In this document: positions 23,066-31,152 of the stretch, one piece after another
Numbering within the stretch: position 1 is the first letter of the stretch
Layout of the letters: each line of letters begins with the position of its first letter
Assembly (NCBI RefSeq): GCF_003269035.1
Contig: NZ_QLTK01000002.1
Location: 620,001 to 684,000 of the forward strand
Length of the DNA: 64,000 bases
Source of the DNA: Paraburkholderia bryophila
GTDB taxonomy: Bacteria; Pseudomonadota; Gammaproteobacteria; Burkholderiales; Burkholderiaceae
Direction of reading: 5' to 3'
Translations under genes and position numbers: made by a program
The notes under the pieces: generated by a model
What the model was told of the DNA's origin: nothing
What the model saw: the letters and a program-made list of their open reading frames with translations, nothing else
Database searches by the model: none

Positions 23066-23902
23066 ATGGGCGATCAAGCGGGAAATAAACGAGAGGCTCC
23101 GTTCAAGGAGCTTGGACCAATCTCTCATGGCATCGAGCGTGCGTTTTACTACATGCATAAAGCGTCGCTGGCTCAGTGGTGGATTGGCTCGGGGCGAACC
23201 GAGTCCATCGACGCGTATGTGAGAGAGAAACGCCTGACGATAGTAAAGAATCGAAGCCGGCGCGTCGAACAGTATCTGTTGCTCTGGCTGTGCGTTGAGA
23301 TCAGCTTGCTTTTGGCGGATCTAGTCGCCGGCAAATACGGGCAGTCATCGTGGTTCTTAAGTGCGATCCCGTTGTGGCTGTCGTTAATCTGCCTTGTGCT
23401 CATACCCGCGTACCGGGTTTTTGAGATAGTCCAGGCGGTCATCAACATCAATCTGTTTGATGCTGTACGTCGCGACGGGAGCGCGCCCAACTACGTTGCC
23501 TCTCTGTCCAGGATGGTGATCCTGAGCATGTGGAACTGGTTCGAAGTTGTCTTGTGCTTCGCAATCTTCTATGGCTCGCAGTGGGCACGGTTCAGGTATG
23601 CGTATGCTGAAAGCCCGACAACAGGAGCGGGCCTTTACTTCAGCGTCATCACGCAGCTGACAATAGGGTACGGGGACGTGTCGCCGATTCGCGCTACTCA
23701 ATTGGCCGCGGCGGCGCAAGGCTTGATTGGGTTCCTGCTGGGCATCATCGTGCTGTCGCGCCTCGTTTCCTTCCTGCCGCGTTTTGTTTCAGTTACCCAT
23801 GCAACAACTGAGGACGGCCCGAATCCGGCGTGCGAAGGAGCCTCAGACTCCTCACTGGACACGCCAGCCGGCAATTTGGACACGCCAGCCGATATCCCGT
23901 GA
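23066..23902 (+). CDS. Potassium channel family protein (Ion_trans_2 pore)
   Basis: A protein of about 278 aa with hydrophobic segments near residues 72-90, 100-125 and 155-175, then a pore loop with the K+ selectivity filter TIGYGD and a last helix (AAAAQGLIGFLLGIIVLSRLV). The arrangement is that of a small ion channel with extra N-terminal helices. The N-terminal 70 residues are soluble and unrecognised. The C-terminal tail contains a near-repeat, LDTPAGNLDTPAD. A TTG six bases upstream is an alternative start. It lies between two IS66 remnants with the PH-domain gene. Confidence 0.78.
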   Translation: MGDQAGNKREAPFKELGPISHGIERAFYYMHKASLAQWWIGSGRTESIDAYVREKRLTIVKNRSRRVEQYLLLWLCVEISLLLADLVAGKYGQSSWFLSAIPLWLSLICLVLIPAYRVFEIVQAVININLFDAVRRDGSAPNYVASLSRMVILSMWNWFEVVLCFAIFYGSQWARFRYAYAESPTTGAGLYFSVITQLTIGYGDVSPIRATQLAAAAQGLIGFLLGIIVLSRLVSFLPRFVSVTHATTEDGPNPACEGASDSSLDTPAGNLDTPADIP

Positions 23903-24032
23903 GTCAGTGGATTGGTATGAGGCGTGCGTCGCAAGAGCGTTTGCTGGAATGTTGCAAGCTGCCCGTTCACTGGCGCGCTGCGATCTGGTCAGCGCGCTGC
24001 CGCCATCATGAGCCAGATGCGGTTTGCATAAC

Positions 24033-24155
24033 TTAACGGGCACGACCCGCACGCCTACGTGAAGGACATCCTCACGCGACTGCCGACCCGCAAGGCCAGC
24101 GACATCGCCGCATTGCTGCCGCATCGCTGGCAGCCGACGGTCATCGTCAACTAGC
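24033..24155 (+). pseudogene. C-terminal remnant of an IS66-family transposase (TnpC)
   Basis: In one frame the sequence reads HDPHAYVKDILTRLPTRKAS and then LLPHRWQP, the hallmark C-terminal end of IS66 TnpC, followed by a stop at about 24155. Nothing of the catalytic DDE region precedes it. CGCTTACCC just downstream may be the right end of the element. Confidence 0.75.
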
Positions 24156-24191
24156 TCAATTCGTCAAGATGGTTTTACTGGCCGCTTACCC

Positions 24192-25526
24192 TTAAGGTGT
24201 ATTTAGACCGGCCTTTAACGCGGCGCCGCTTTCAGGGAAGTTGGTGACGTTCTTGCATGCAGAACCGTTGGGAAAGTCCTCTGGGGAAGGACTGGTTGAC
24301 GTTGGTTGAACTGTGTAAGTTTGATCTGCCTTCATTGGTTGAAGGCCGGCATCGATGTCCCCGGCTTTGAGCGTACCCAACGTTCTACCTCCTATTTTTG
24401 CTTCAGGCCCGTTGCTCAGCCATGTAGCGAATCGCTGAGCGTCATCCGCAGAGGTGAACGAAAGTTGGCGTGGACCTTCATCGGTTGCGATCGCCAGAGG
24501 ATCCGATTTGTTAACGAAAATCCCCCATATTGCAAAGTTGGTGTCTGTCGGGGATGCAAGTACAACGCACACTTGAGTATGCCCCTCCATATACTGTACG
24601 GTGTCGTCGTCCTCGCGATACGTTTGATACCCGTCAACGACGTGACGCAAGCCGTAGCTTAGATACGCGGTGGCCGTGTAGCGCACCCCCTTTAATCCCT
24701 TTGCTTCGACGACGTCGATGCTAGCTTTCTTGGCCGGCTCTCTCGCACCGGTATCGTCGGTCAGCTTCAAATTGCTTGCTATGAAAACCGATTCGACGTT
24801 TGATTGAGAGTCGGGCTTGGGTGAGAGGTTTAGCTTGACCAGGGTCGTGCCATATAGATCGATACCTCGCGCGCCGGTCTGGGTTAAAACGAGTCGATCG
24901 CCTCGCAAGTTGGCCGTGGGCTGCTCGAACGGCTCGACCGTGTTGGCTTTGACGTCGGTCTGATGGCTTGCCGTCAAAGGGCCTTTCGCCGTACCCTTTA
25001 CCGCACCGGCTAACGTCACGTCCAACTCGGGTTGGAATTGGACATTATTCGTTATATCCAACGTGTCAATGGGCTGGCTACCCCAGGTTGTTGCGGTCGC
25101 TGTCACGCCGGTGAAAACGAAGTTGTCAGGGACTACCGTAATGTAGAGGTATGTTAGGCGGTCACCTAGGTGAAAAGAGCTGGGCGAGACAGTTATAAGA
25201 AGTGTCCTCGAAATTACCGTATTGTCGAGCGAGGTCTTGGGCGCCACGATATTCTTGGCAAGCGCAGCCTGTAAGTCCGCTGCTGTCTTGGTCTTCGCAC
25301 TTAAAGCTGTGATGTATGCCGCTTCGGCGCGCTCGGGTAGATCCTTAATAGTAGTTGGTGCGGCCGGTGCACTGGCAACCGCGGTGATGTCAAGGATAGG
25401 TGCCGTTGGCGCGGCAGTCGACAGACCTGACACGCTCGCGTAGCGCTTGTCGGGAGAACTGTTGCATCCGATCAGGGCAGATGCAACGATCATGCTCACT
25501 ACGATGAGCAAAAAATTATTTTTCAT
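24192..25526 (-). CDS. Large predicted lipoprotein of unknown function
   Basis: A protein of about 444 aa with a lipoprotein signal (MKNNFLLIVVSM onward) and lipobox LIGC, Cys near residue 21, so probably membrane-anchored. The rest is Thr/Ser/Ala-rich and beta-strand-like, with no motif I recognise; repeated strands such as RTLLITVSPSSFHLGDRLTY suggest a beta-sandwich. The preceding gene ends 4 bp before this ATG, so the two form an operon. Confidence 0.72.
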   Translation of the reverse strand: MKNNFLLIVVSMIVASALIGCNSSPDKRYASVSGLSTAAPTAPILDITAVASAPAAPTTIKDLPERAEAAYITALSAKTKTAADLQAALAKNIVAPKTSLDNTVISRTLLITVSPSSFHLGDRLTYLYITVVPDNFVFTGVTATATTWGSQPIDTLDITNNVQFQPELDVTLAGAVKGTAKGPLTASHQTDVKANTVEPFEQPTANLRGDRLVLTQTGARGIDLYGTTLVKLNLSPKPDSQSNVESVFIASNLKLTDDTGAREPAKKASIDVVEAKGLKGVRYTATAYLSYGLRHVVDGYQTYREDDDTVQYMEGHTQVCVVLASPTDTNFAIWGIFVNKSDPLAIATDEGPRQLSFTSADDAQRFATWLSNGPEAKIGGRTLGTLKAGDIDAGLQPMKADQTYTVQPTSTSPSPEDFPNGSACKNVTNFPESGAALKAGLNTP

Positions 25527-25530
25527 TGGC

Positions 25531-25764
25531 TTACGCGGAATAGATGGCGGCCGGGACAAGCGGATTTCCGGGGGCCACGATGTCGTTCAAATCGTGGCTC
25601 ATTACAAATGTAAACGACAGTCCTTGAGTGAGAATCGAGGTTCGTTGGTTTGGCATGTAACTCTGGCGTTGAATTAGCGGGGGAAGGCTCGGGTCGGACG
25701 CAACGATCGCCACATTTTGTCCTCTTGCTGCAAAATCCGAGTCGAGAATCAAGTAGAAGCTCAT
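25531..25764 (-). CDS. Small hypothetical protein upstream of the lipoprotein gene
   Basis: A 77-aa protein that begins MSFYLILDSDF and contains a PSLPPLIQRQ segment; no known family. It ends 4 bp before the lipoprotein start and has AGGA seven bases before its ATG, which argues for a real, translationally linked gene. An imperfect palindrome (TCCTA-ATTAA-TAGGA, about 25772-25786) lies just upstream. Confidence 0.6.
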   Translation of the reverse strand: MSFYLILDSDFAARGQNVAIVASDPSLPPLIQRQSYMPNQRTSILTQGLSFTFVMSHDLNDIVAPGNPLVPAAIYSA

Positions 25765-26827
25765 GTTGGAATCCTAATTAATAGGATGCTACGGAAGTCG
25801 CTAGTGAAGTGGATTGGCGGCTAGCTCACACTTTTCCCTGTGCCCGTAGCGATCGTACGCGCGACAAGCCGTTCAGTGCTAATCTGCCAACAGGTTTTCA
25901 GACACATTCGCCTAAATTATTCGCACTTCGCGATCAGCCAATTCGATCAGCGGCGATTGCTGAATCAGCATAGGTATACTTTGCCGATTCGACAATTGGA
26001 GCACGCAAAATTAGTGGTTAGTCCGGATGTATCGTATATAAGACAGCAATTCAGTTGCGTCGTAGCTCGCATATGAGCGTTAACGAGAGAGGTGGTTACA
26101 TCGCTCGATCAGGGGAGATTGTTCCTCGCACGGCGCGTAACGGCAGGTTGGGTGATAGCTGGCTAAAATTAAATGATTGGCGATTCGCATGTCATTCTCT
26201 GCTCCTGAGAGATCTGCTTTCTTGCGGCGTCTGGATCGAACCGACCTGTGGTGATCGGATTCGAGTTGCATCTTTGGAGCATTCCGGGTTTGCCCTTGCG
26301 GAATGACATCAACCTCTGCGCTACAGCATGAGTTTAATTCGGCTCTGGAGCATCTTTTCCCGCCCCTAGCGGCGGCCCGCGGCGGAAGTTCTTGCTTAGT
26401 CAATTTACATCTTGATGCCTTGATTGGTCGTCGTGTATCTAGCAACGCGGGGTAGTGCACCGTTAATAACTCAGCATTTCCCAAAATCACGGGCGTTCTT
26501 TCAGTGTTTCGTGATTGCCCTCTGGGTAGTTGCTGGGCATACCTCCGAGTTTGCGTTGTGTGGCTTCGGAGGCGACAAAGCATTCGGCAGGTTAGAGTAG
26601 TTCGCCAACGCCGCACAGATTGCATCAAAGTCGCCGCACCCACACACCGCTGCCGGAAAAGAAGGGCAAGTAAAGCGTGGTTATTTGCTGTATATGTTCG
26701 TTCCAATCTTCGGGCGCGCCGTCAATGGCGCATGGTTTTTCACTCTGTACCCGTTATCCCAGCTGGGCTTTACCGTAGAGGCAGAAAAGTCGGCATGCGA
26801 ATGCTCGTCTGATGTGGCGCATGTCAT
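25765..26827. other. 1.06-kb region without a convincing gene
   Basis: Moderately AT-rich. The longest frame (minus, 26080-26706) is Arg/Cys/Ser-rich with no start signal or domain and looks spurious. It may hold decayed phage DNA and the promoter of the lipoprotein operon. Confidence 0.5.
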
Positions 26828-27061
26828 TTAGCGCTTCCCGCGGTTCTTTTCCCGCTCATCCAGCACCTGACCGACTTTCTCGGCAAACAGGTCGAGCGTG
26901 TGCTCGTCTATCGGCGGCGTGCTGCCTGCGTTAAAGCTCTCTTCCAGACGAGCCACTACTTCGGCGTTCATGGACCGATTGCTGGCGTCGGCAGCGTGCT
27001 TCAGCCGGGTTTTCAGATCTGAGGGGAGTCTGAGATTCGTCTGGATATCTTCGCTTGTCAT
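26828..27061 (-). CDS. Arc-type ribbon-helix-helix repressor
   Basis: A 77-aa protein with an Arc-like RHH fold: strand TNLRLPSDLKTRLKHAAD, then SNRSMNAEVVARLEESF, the conserved Arc/Mnt N-A-E-V helix. Arc-family repressors bind as paired dimers and often control phage lysogeny. It is divergent from the nine-gene operon at 27178-30169. Paired palindromes lie over both promoters just upstream, so autoregulation and repression of the operon are likely. Confidence 0.85.
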   Translation of the reverse strand: MTSEDIQTNLRLPSDLKTRLKHAADASNRSMNAEVVARLEESFNAGSTPPIDEHTLDLFAEKVGQVLDEREKNRGKR

Positions 27062-27067
27062 AGTTCG

Positions 27068-27115
27068 ATTATATGTAGCAAAGTGCTTGCAATCAACGTA
27101 GCACTTTGCTACATT
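27068..27115. promoter_or_regulatory. Divergent overlapping promoters with paired Arc-type operators
   Basis: Minus strand: TTGATT (27091-27096) and a perfect TATAAT (27068-27073) with a 17-bp spacer drive the Arc-like gene. Plus strand: TTGCAA (27087-27092) and TACATT (27110-27115), also 17 bp apart, drive the operon. Two 15-bp palindrome-like sites, GTAGCA-AAG-TGCTTG (27075) and GTAGCA-CTT-TGCTAC (27098), sit 23 bp apart; together they form a 13-bp inverted repeat (TGTAGCAAAGTGC / GCACTTTGCTACA). A repressor here would block both promoters. Confidence 0.8.
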
Positions 27116-27177
27116 TCAATCACGGTCAACGCGCAGCAATCTCAACGAACGTTGTTGGCCCTCCCAAGGAGCGAATC

Positions 27178-27471
27178 ATGATCAGCCAAGGCAGCACCTT
27201 CAAGACCACAGTCAGCGCTCGTCGCCAGAATCTGCGTTGCCAACGCGACAACCTTGCAATCCTGTCGGGCAAGTTCGGGACGCGTGTCGTGCGGGTCGTG
27301 GGACGCGCAGCAGATCTCTATTACGACTGGAAGGTGGAAGTCTTGGGCTCGCCGATCTGGGCGATCGACGCCCGTAGCGACGCGCCGGCCTTCACCAACT
27401 TGGGCTTCGTGATGGACGGGCAACTGATGCCGCTGACCGAAACGGACGACATCGAACTGGCGATTGCCTAA
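27178..27471 (+). CDS. Hypothetical protein, first gene of the Arc-controlled operon
   Basis: A 97-aa protein with a basic N-terminal part (TTVSARRQNLRCQRDN) and a beta-rich C-terminal part with YYDWKVEVLGSPIWAID. No known family. The ATG at 27178 has AAGGA nine bases before it; the frame is open further upstream across the operator, which rules out the longer start. It heads a run of nine short co-directional genes. Confidence 0.6.
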   Translation: MISQGSTFKTTVSARRQNLRCQRDNLAILSGKFGTRVVRVVGRAADLYYDWKVEVLGSPIWAIDARSDAPAFTNLGFVMDGQLMPLTETDDIELAIA

Positions 27472-27478
27472 AGGCATC

Positions 27479-27676
27479 ATGGCCAATTCACTAATCGAAA
27501 AACCAGCTTCTGCGTCGATCCGCATGATCGTTCTGGACGCGTTGCGCGCCGCCGTGCATGCTCGAAGCGAGCGGGAGGGTTTTGATTTGCTGGCCGAGTC
27601 TCTTAGCCTCGTTGCCCAAGTCGCGCGAGGCGGTGACGCTGCGGGTGGTTATCCCTACGGAGGTTCACCGAAATGA
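27479..27676 (+). CDS. Small hypothetical protein
   Basis: A 65-aa protein, mainly helical (IRMIVLDALRAAVHARSERE), with a Gly-rich tail. It starts 8 bp after the previous stop and its stop overlaps the next start (ATGA). Unknown function. Confidence 0.5.
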   Translation: MANSLIEKPASASIRMIVLDALRAAVHARSEREGFDLLAESLSLVAQVARGGDAAGGYPYGGSPK

Positions 27677-27858
27677 GCACAAACGCCGAGGTGTCGGCTT
27701 TGCTCGATCAAATGGCGTCGCTCGCCGACTTTATGTACGTCGACGGTCGAGCCGCCTTTGAAGTGCTGCCGCTCAAAACGAAAACCGAACTGCGAATCGT
27801 GTTTGAGGCGCTCAACGAGGAGTTGCAGACGCTTCTCGCGGAGACTGCCGGTGCATAG
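27673..27858 (+). CDS. Small hypothetical protein
   Basis: A 61-aa acidic helical protein (begins MSTNAEVSALLDQM). It overlaps the preceding gene by 4 bp with GGAGG upstream of its ATG, and overlaps the following gene by 8 bp. No known family. Confidence 0.55.
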   Translation: MSTNAEVSALLDQMASLADFMYVDGRAAFEVLPLKTKTELRIVFEALNEELQTLLAETAGA

Positions 27859-28096
27859 CATCTTGCATGGATCGGCCAGTGATGCCGTGCACGCCGATCT
27901 GACGGCGGAAGACGTAGAGCGTCTGCATTTCCTGCTCGGCTCGCTTCGAGCGTCATTGATGCTTTGCGAGGACGGTGACGTCGGCGGCTTTACGAGCGAC
28001 ATTCGTTCTGCGTTCTTCGCCAACCTCGCAGCTATGGCGACGTCGGCTCACGGAATCGTTTCGCATATCGCGGTGTATGAGGCGGAGCCCGGATGA
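27851..28096 (+). CDS. Small hypothetical protein (GTG start)
   Basis: An 81-aa protein (DLTAEDVERLHFLLGSLRAS then helical to YEAEPG). The frame is open to 27758, but that part is an Arg/Cys-rich shadow of the previous gene; the GTG at 27851 gives an 8-bp overlap like its neighbours. Unknown function; the composition resembles the following helical proteins. Confidence 0.5.
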   Translation: MHSILHGSASDAVHADLTAEDVERLHFLLGSLRASLMLCEDGDVGGFTSDIRSAFFANLAAMATSAHGIVSHIAVYEAEPG

Positions 28097-28211
28097 CGCC
28101 AAAGGCTGCGGAGAGACGCGATCAGCAGAGGCGTACTGCAGGCGTTGCACAGGCGTAATGTAGGCGGTGCGCCGGTTGTCGGCGCCTTGCAACCTTATAG
28201 GAGTACACATC

Positions 28212-28601
28212 ATGAGTACCGAAACTGTCGCTCGTTCCGAGCAATCTAGCGACAATCCTCAATTGCCATCCAGCCGCAGCGTGCGAGACACCGAGCTGAG
28301 CAAGTGCTACGACACGATCAATGGCATCGATTCCATGTGCCAGATCCAGCTCGGCCAGATCGAGAATCTGACGAGCGTGACGCTTCGTGCCATGGAATCG
28401 CCGGGTTTCTGGAAAGGTCCGACTGCTCTCGGGGAGATTCTCGGGCTGATTCAATACATTGCCGCAGACTTAGGCAATTACGTCAATGCCGTTGCTGAGG
28501 AGGTTGGTAGCAACCATGTCGACGAGATCGGGCGCGCTCGAGACCGGCGCGTTCTGGCCGCGTTCTGTGAGGCTCACCCAAAAGGAGATGAAAATGTCTG
28601 A
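28212..28601 (+). CDS. Hypothetical protein
   Basis: A 129-aa predicted helical protein with a Ser-rich N-terminus and a DTINGIDSMCQIQLGQIENL segment. TAGGAGT lies eight bases before the ATG at 28212. Its stop is 8 bp inside the next gene. The gap of 115 bp before it is the largest in the operon. No family recognised. Confidence 0.55.
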   Translation: MSTETVARSEQSSDNPQLPSSRSVRDTELSKCYDTINGIDSMCQIQLGQIENLTSVTLRAMESPGFWKGPTALGEILGLIQYIAADLGNYVNAVAEEVGSNHVDEIGRARDRRVLAAFCEAHPKGDENV

Positions 28602-28908
28602 GCGTCCCTCTCTCAGCATGGACCGGTGGATGGTGGATGACTGCCCGGAATTTATGCGCATCCGCACCCACGCGCTTGCTGACATCCAGCGGGCATCACG
28701 AGCCCTTGCCTCGATCGGCCGAATCCTCCACAACGCCATCGGCGATGACGACGACGGTCTGATCCGCAGTTCCATCAGCAACTTCGACAAGCAGAATCTG
28801 GCGGGGGCGGTGGAGTGCTTGGCCGACCTCATCTACGAGCGCATCGAAGACCAGACGTTTGAGGCGGCCCAGACAGAAAAGCTAGAACGGGAGAACGGCA
28901 ATGGATAA
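28594..28908 (+). CDS. Hypothetical protein
   Basis: A 104-aa helical protein; HALADIQRASRALASIGRIL is a likely amphipathic helix. A good AAAGGAG site precedes the ATG. It overlaps both neighbours by 8 bp. The helix-rich pattern recalls the adjacent 129- and 158-aa products, so these may be diverged paralogues. Confidence 0.55.
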   Translation: MSERPSLSMDRWMVDDCPEFMRIRTHALADIQRASRALASIGRILHNAIGDDDDGLIRSSISNFDKQNLAGAVECLADLIYERIEDQTFEAAQTEKLERENGNG

Positions 28909-29377
28909 GCTCGTCAACCTCGCGTCTTTAACTAAAGACGAAGCGCTCGCGCTGGCCCGAGCCGGCGGTCGTGCAATCCTCGGCGACGTCCATGCTGTGA
29001 CGCACGTCTATCACGATCTGATGAGTCACTGGCTCGCCAGGAGTATGCCGCAGGCTGTTGGTCAGTCCGACGACGAGTTTGGGGATCTCGTTGAGGCGGT
29101 GGAGAGGGAGTTCAACGCTGGCGCCGCCGAGGCGGTGAGCGCGGCTCGCGAGGACGAAAAACGCAAGCAGGTCATCGAACGAATCGACGACCTTCTGACT
29201 GATCAAACCGCTATCGCTTTCAAGATGCAAGGTCTGTTGCAATTTATGGTCGAGGCGCTCCCGGATGACAGTCAAGGCCGCTTGCCGGTCAAGTGCACGT
29301 TGACGCACCTCCGGGACGACATGATGCAACTCGCTGAGAACTTAATGGATCTTGTGCGCGAGGCTGAACATGGCTGA
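28901..29377 (+). CDS. Hypothetical protein
   Basis: A 158-aa acidic, all-helical protein with two likely helical bundles: residues 1-75, with HVYHDLMSHWLARSM, and 85-155, with ERIDDLLTDQTAIAFKMQ and DDMMQLAENLMDLVREAE. No family recognised. It is embedded in the overlapping gene run. Confidence 0.55.
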   Translation: MDKLVNLASLTKDEALALARAGGRAILGDVHAVTHVYHDLMSHWLARSMPQAVGQSDDEFGDLVEAVEREFNAGAAEAVSAAREDEKRKQVIERIDDLLTDQTAIAFKMQGLLQFMVEALPDDSQGRLPVKCTLTHLRDDMMQLAENLMDLVREAEHG

Positions 29378-29693
29378 CATCCTGCACATACCTGTGGTGT
29401 GCCAGCCAAAGGGGCGCCGCCGGACGCGCCCGCGTTCGGAGATGCCACTAACGTCTGCTGTAAGCCTGCAGACGTACCGGGAGAATATCGACCTCAGTTC
29501 CGGATTGGCTGCGGTAAAAGAGATGCAGCGCGACTCATACATTCATCTTACGGTCAACGCGTTCGGCGACATCACCTACGACTGTCACGTGAACTGCGTC
29601 AACATTGAGCGATTCATGGATGTTCTTGTGTTGCTGCTGGTTAGAGCCCGTATGGTCCGGACGAAGGGATCAGCCAGCTATCAGAGTGAATGA
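29370..29693 (+). CDS. Hypothetical protein
   Basis: A 107-aa protein: a basic start (VVCQPKGRRRTRPRSEM), then a beta-rich part with YIHLTVNAFGDITYDCHV and a hydrophobic end (MDVLVLLLVRARMV). It overlaps the previous gene by 8 bp and the next by 4 bp. Unknown function. Confidence 0.52.
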   Translation: MADILHIPVVCQPKGRRRTRPRSEMPLTSAVSLQTYRENIDLSSGLAAVKEMQRDSYIHLTVNAFGDITYDCHVNCVNIERFMDVLVLLLVRARMVRTKGSASYQSE

Positions 29694-30169
29694 GACCAGC
29701 CATGCAAGAAGAACAACATCTCATCCGCGACCGTGCCTACGGCGTGTGGCACCGGTCGCGATCAATCAGTCGCTTCATCGGCCACCGCAAAGCGCAGTCG
29801 CTGACGATGGCCGATCTCGATAGCGTGTTGTTCGTCGAATATGGCTATGACGGCAAGGTTCCGCTGGCGCTCGTGGAGGTCGCGCAGGACATCGGCCAGG
29901 AGAAACCGACGGGCGTTATCAGAGAATTGGCAAAGATGGCAAATCTGCCGGCGTTCGTTGCGCTGTACACGCCCGCGCCTCGAGCCAATCCGGTCAGTCG
30001 CGCGTGGCACGACATCGATCAATTTCGCGTCAAGCGCGTTTGGCCGCGTCCTGAACCGGACTGGCGAACTCTGTCACCAGCGGAGTGGGCGAACGCTCTG
30101 CTGCAGATTCGGGACTGGCAACTGCGGCGGTTCGTGTCGACACCAGCTGCTAACGAAGATCGATATTGA
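29690..30169 (+). CDS. Hypothetical protein, last gene of the operon
   Basis: A 159-aa protein with a basic N-terminus, a central helical stretch (LALVEVAQDIGQEK, VIRELAKMANLPAFVALYTP) and a Trp-rich C-terminal third (WRTLSPAEWANALLQIRDWQ). The middle could be a small enzyme or nuclease-like fold, but no catalytic motif is clear. It closes the nine-gene run and starts in an ATGA overlap. Confidence 0.55.
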   Translation: MRPAMQEEQHLIRDRAYGVWHRSRSISRFIGHRKAQSLTMADLDSVLFVEYGYDGKVPLALVEVAQDIGQEKPTGVIRELAKMANLPAFVALYTPAPRANPVSRAWHDIDQFRVKRVWPRPEPDWRTLSPAEWANALLQIRDWQLRRFVSTPAANEDRY

Positions 30170-30711
30170 CGGCGCTCGAACGGCCAGCAATCGCGCTAGG
30201 CATCTCCCGGAGCGCCGGGAGATGATGTAGTGGTGGGGCGACCATTTGGACTAGAAGGCGGCTCGCGGACGAGAATCCGGCAAAGGGCGAAGCCTTCTAC
30301 AGGGCACCCCTAAAAATCCGTCTCCTGAGCAAATACGGGTGCGATTCCGTGGTCCCCCTACTTGGCGACGTCGCAACAGATCGCGGCGCGACTCTGACGG
30401 CGCTATCGGGCTACCGTACGCGAATGTTGCATCGGTGTAACAATAACGACGTCAACAGTTAAACCGGAGGCACGTGGAATAGGCACATGCGCACTGCGAG
30501 CTGCGTTTAAGGGGCCGGCACGTTTCATGCGTGGAAATGGACGGCGTGATGCATTTTGCGTCACCTTTGTTGTCTTGGTAATACAAGACAACAGGTTTTT
30601 CCGGGATGTGCCGATATCGCGATAGACAGCCTCTTATGGCGGCGATACGCTTCGATTCGAAGCACAAAGGAAATGACTGAGGCGGGGAAAGCCCACGAAC
30701 TGGAGGGCGAT
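30170..30711. other. 540-bp noncoding region with two hairpins
   Basis: A perfect hairpin CATCTCCCGG-AGCG-CCGGGAGATG at 30201-30224 lies 32 bp after the operon and may end or protect its transcript, though no U tract follows. A second inverted repeat at 30568-30593 precedes the toxin-antitoxin pair. No gene is seen. Confidence 0.6.
30568..30593 (+). promoter_or_regulatory. Inverted repeat upstream of the HicB/HicA-like pair
   Basis: TGTTGTCTTG-GTAATA-CAAGACAACA is a perfect 10-bp inverted repeat followed by GGTTTTT. It could be the operator used by the antitoxin for autoregulation, about 120 bp before its ATG, or a terminator for transcripts from the left. Confidence 0.5.
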
Positions 30712-30930
30712 ATGTCACAAGTGGTCGTAACAGCGTTTCGCGATGTCGAAGCGGAAGTATGGGTCGCCGAAAGCGATGATGTGCCTGGCTTGATTACAGA
30801 AGCGGATACGCTCGAGCTTCTTATCCCGAAACTGAAGGTGCTCATCCCGGAGTTGCTGGAGGCAAATGGTCTGGAGGTTCCCAATGACGTGCCCTTTACA
30901 CTTGAAGTGAAGGATGTAGCTCACGCTTAG
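30712..30930 (+). CDS. HicB-like antitoxin (DUF1902 domain)
   Basis: A 72-aa protein of the HicB-like fold: VVVTAFRDVEAEVWVAES, then DVPGLITEADTLELLIPKLKVLIPELLEANG, typical of DUF1902 antitoxins. It should neutralise the HicA-like toxin encoded 8 bp downstream. The frame is open to 30556, but GGAGGG lies just before the ATG at 30712 and the conserved fold begins there. No extra DNA-binding domain is seen. Confidence 0.8.
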   Translation: MSQVVVTAFRDVEAEVWVAESDDVPGLITEADTLELLIPKLKVLIPELLEANGLEVPNDVPFTLEVKDVAHA

Positions 30931-30938
30931 GAGGTCCG

Positions 30939-31127
30939 ATGGATTTCGCGCCGCAGGTAAAAAGAATTTTGCGCGAACATGGATGCGAATTTGATCGGGA
31001 AGGCAAGGGTGACCATTCAATCTGGAAAAGGCCCGATGGTCACAGATTCCCAGTCGACTCAAAGATCAAGTCGCGCCACACGGCAAACGGGATCATGAAG
31101 CAAGCCGGTATTAAGCACCATTTCTGA
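30939..31127 (+). CDS. HicA-like mRNA interferase toxin
   Basis: A 62-aa protein with the HicA double-stranded-RNA-binding-like fold. VKRILREHGCEFDREGKGDH holds the usual Gly-x-x-His active-site segment, followed by a basic KIKSRHTANGIMKQAGI helix. HicA toxins cleave mRNA. The order antitoxin then toxin is the reverse of classical hicAB but usual for DUF1902 pairs. AGGAGG precedes the ATG, and a terminator follows directly. Confidence 0.8.
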   Translation: MDFAPQVKRILREHGCEFDREGKGDHSIWKRPDGHRFPVDSKIKSRHTANGIMKQAGIKHHF

Positions 31128-31152
31128 AGCCCAGTCCTACGCTGGGCTTTTT
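31128..31152 (+). terminator. Terminator after the HicA-like toxin gene
   Basis: AGCCCAG-TCCTACG-CTGGGCT followed by TTTTT begins right after the stop codon. Confidence 0.85.

Noticed and set aside
26080..26706. 208-codon minus-strand frame in island 1
   Set aside because: Arg/Cys/Ser-rich, no ribosome binding site and no predicted fold; probably chance.
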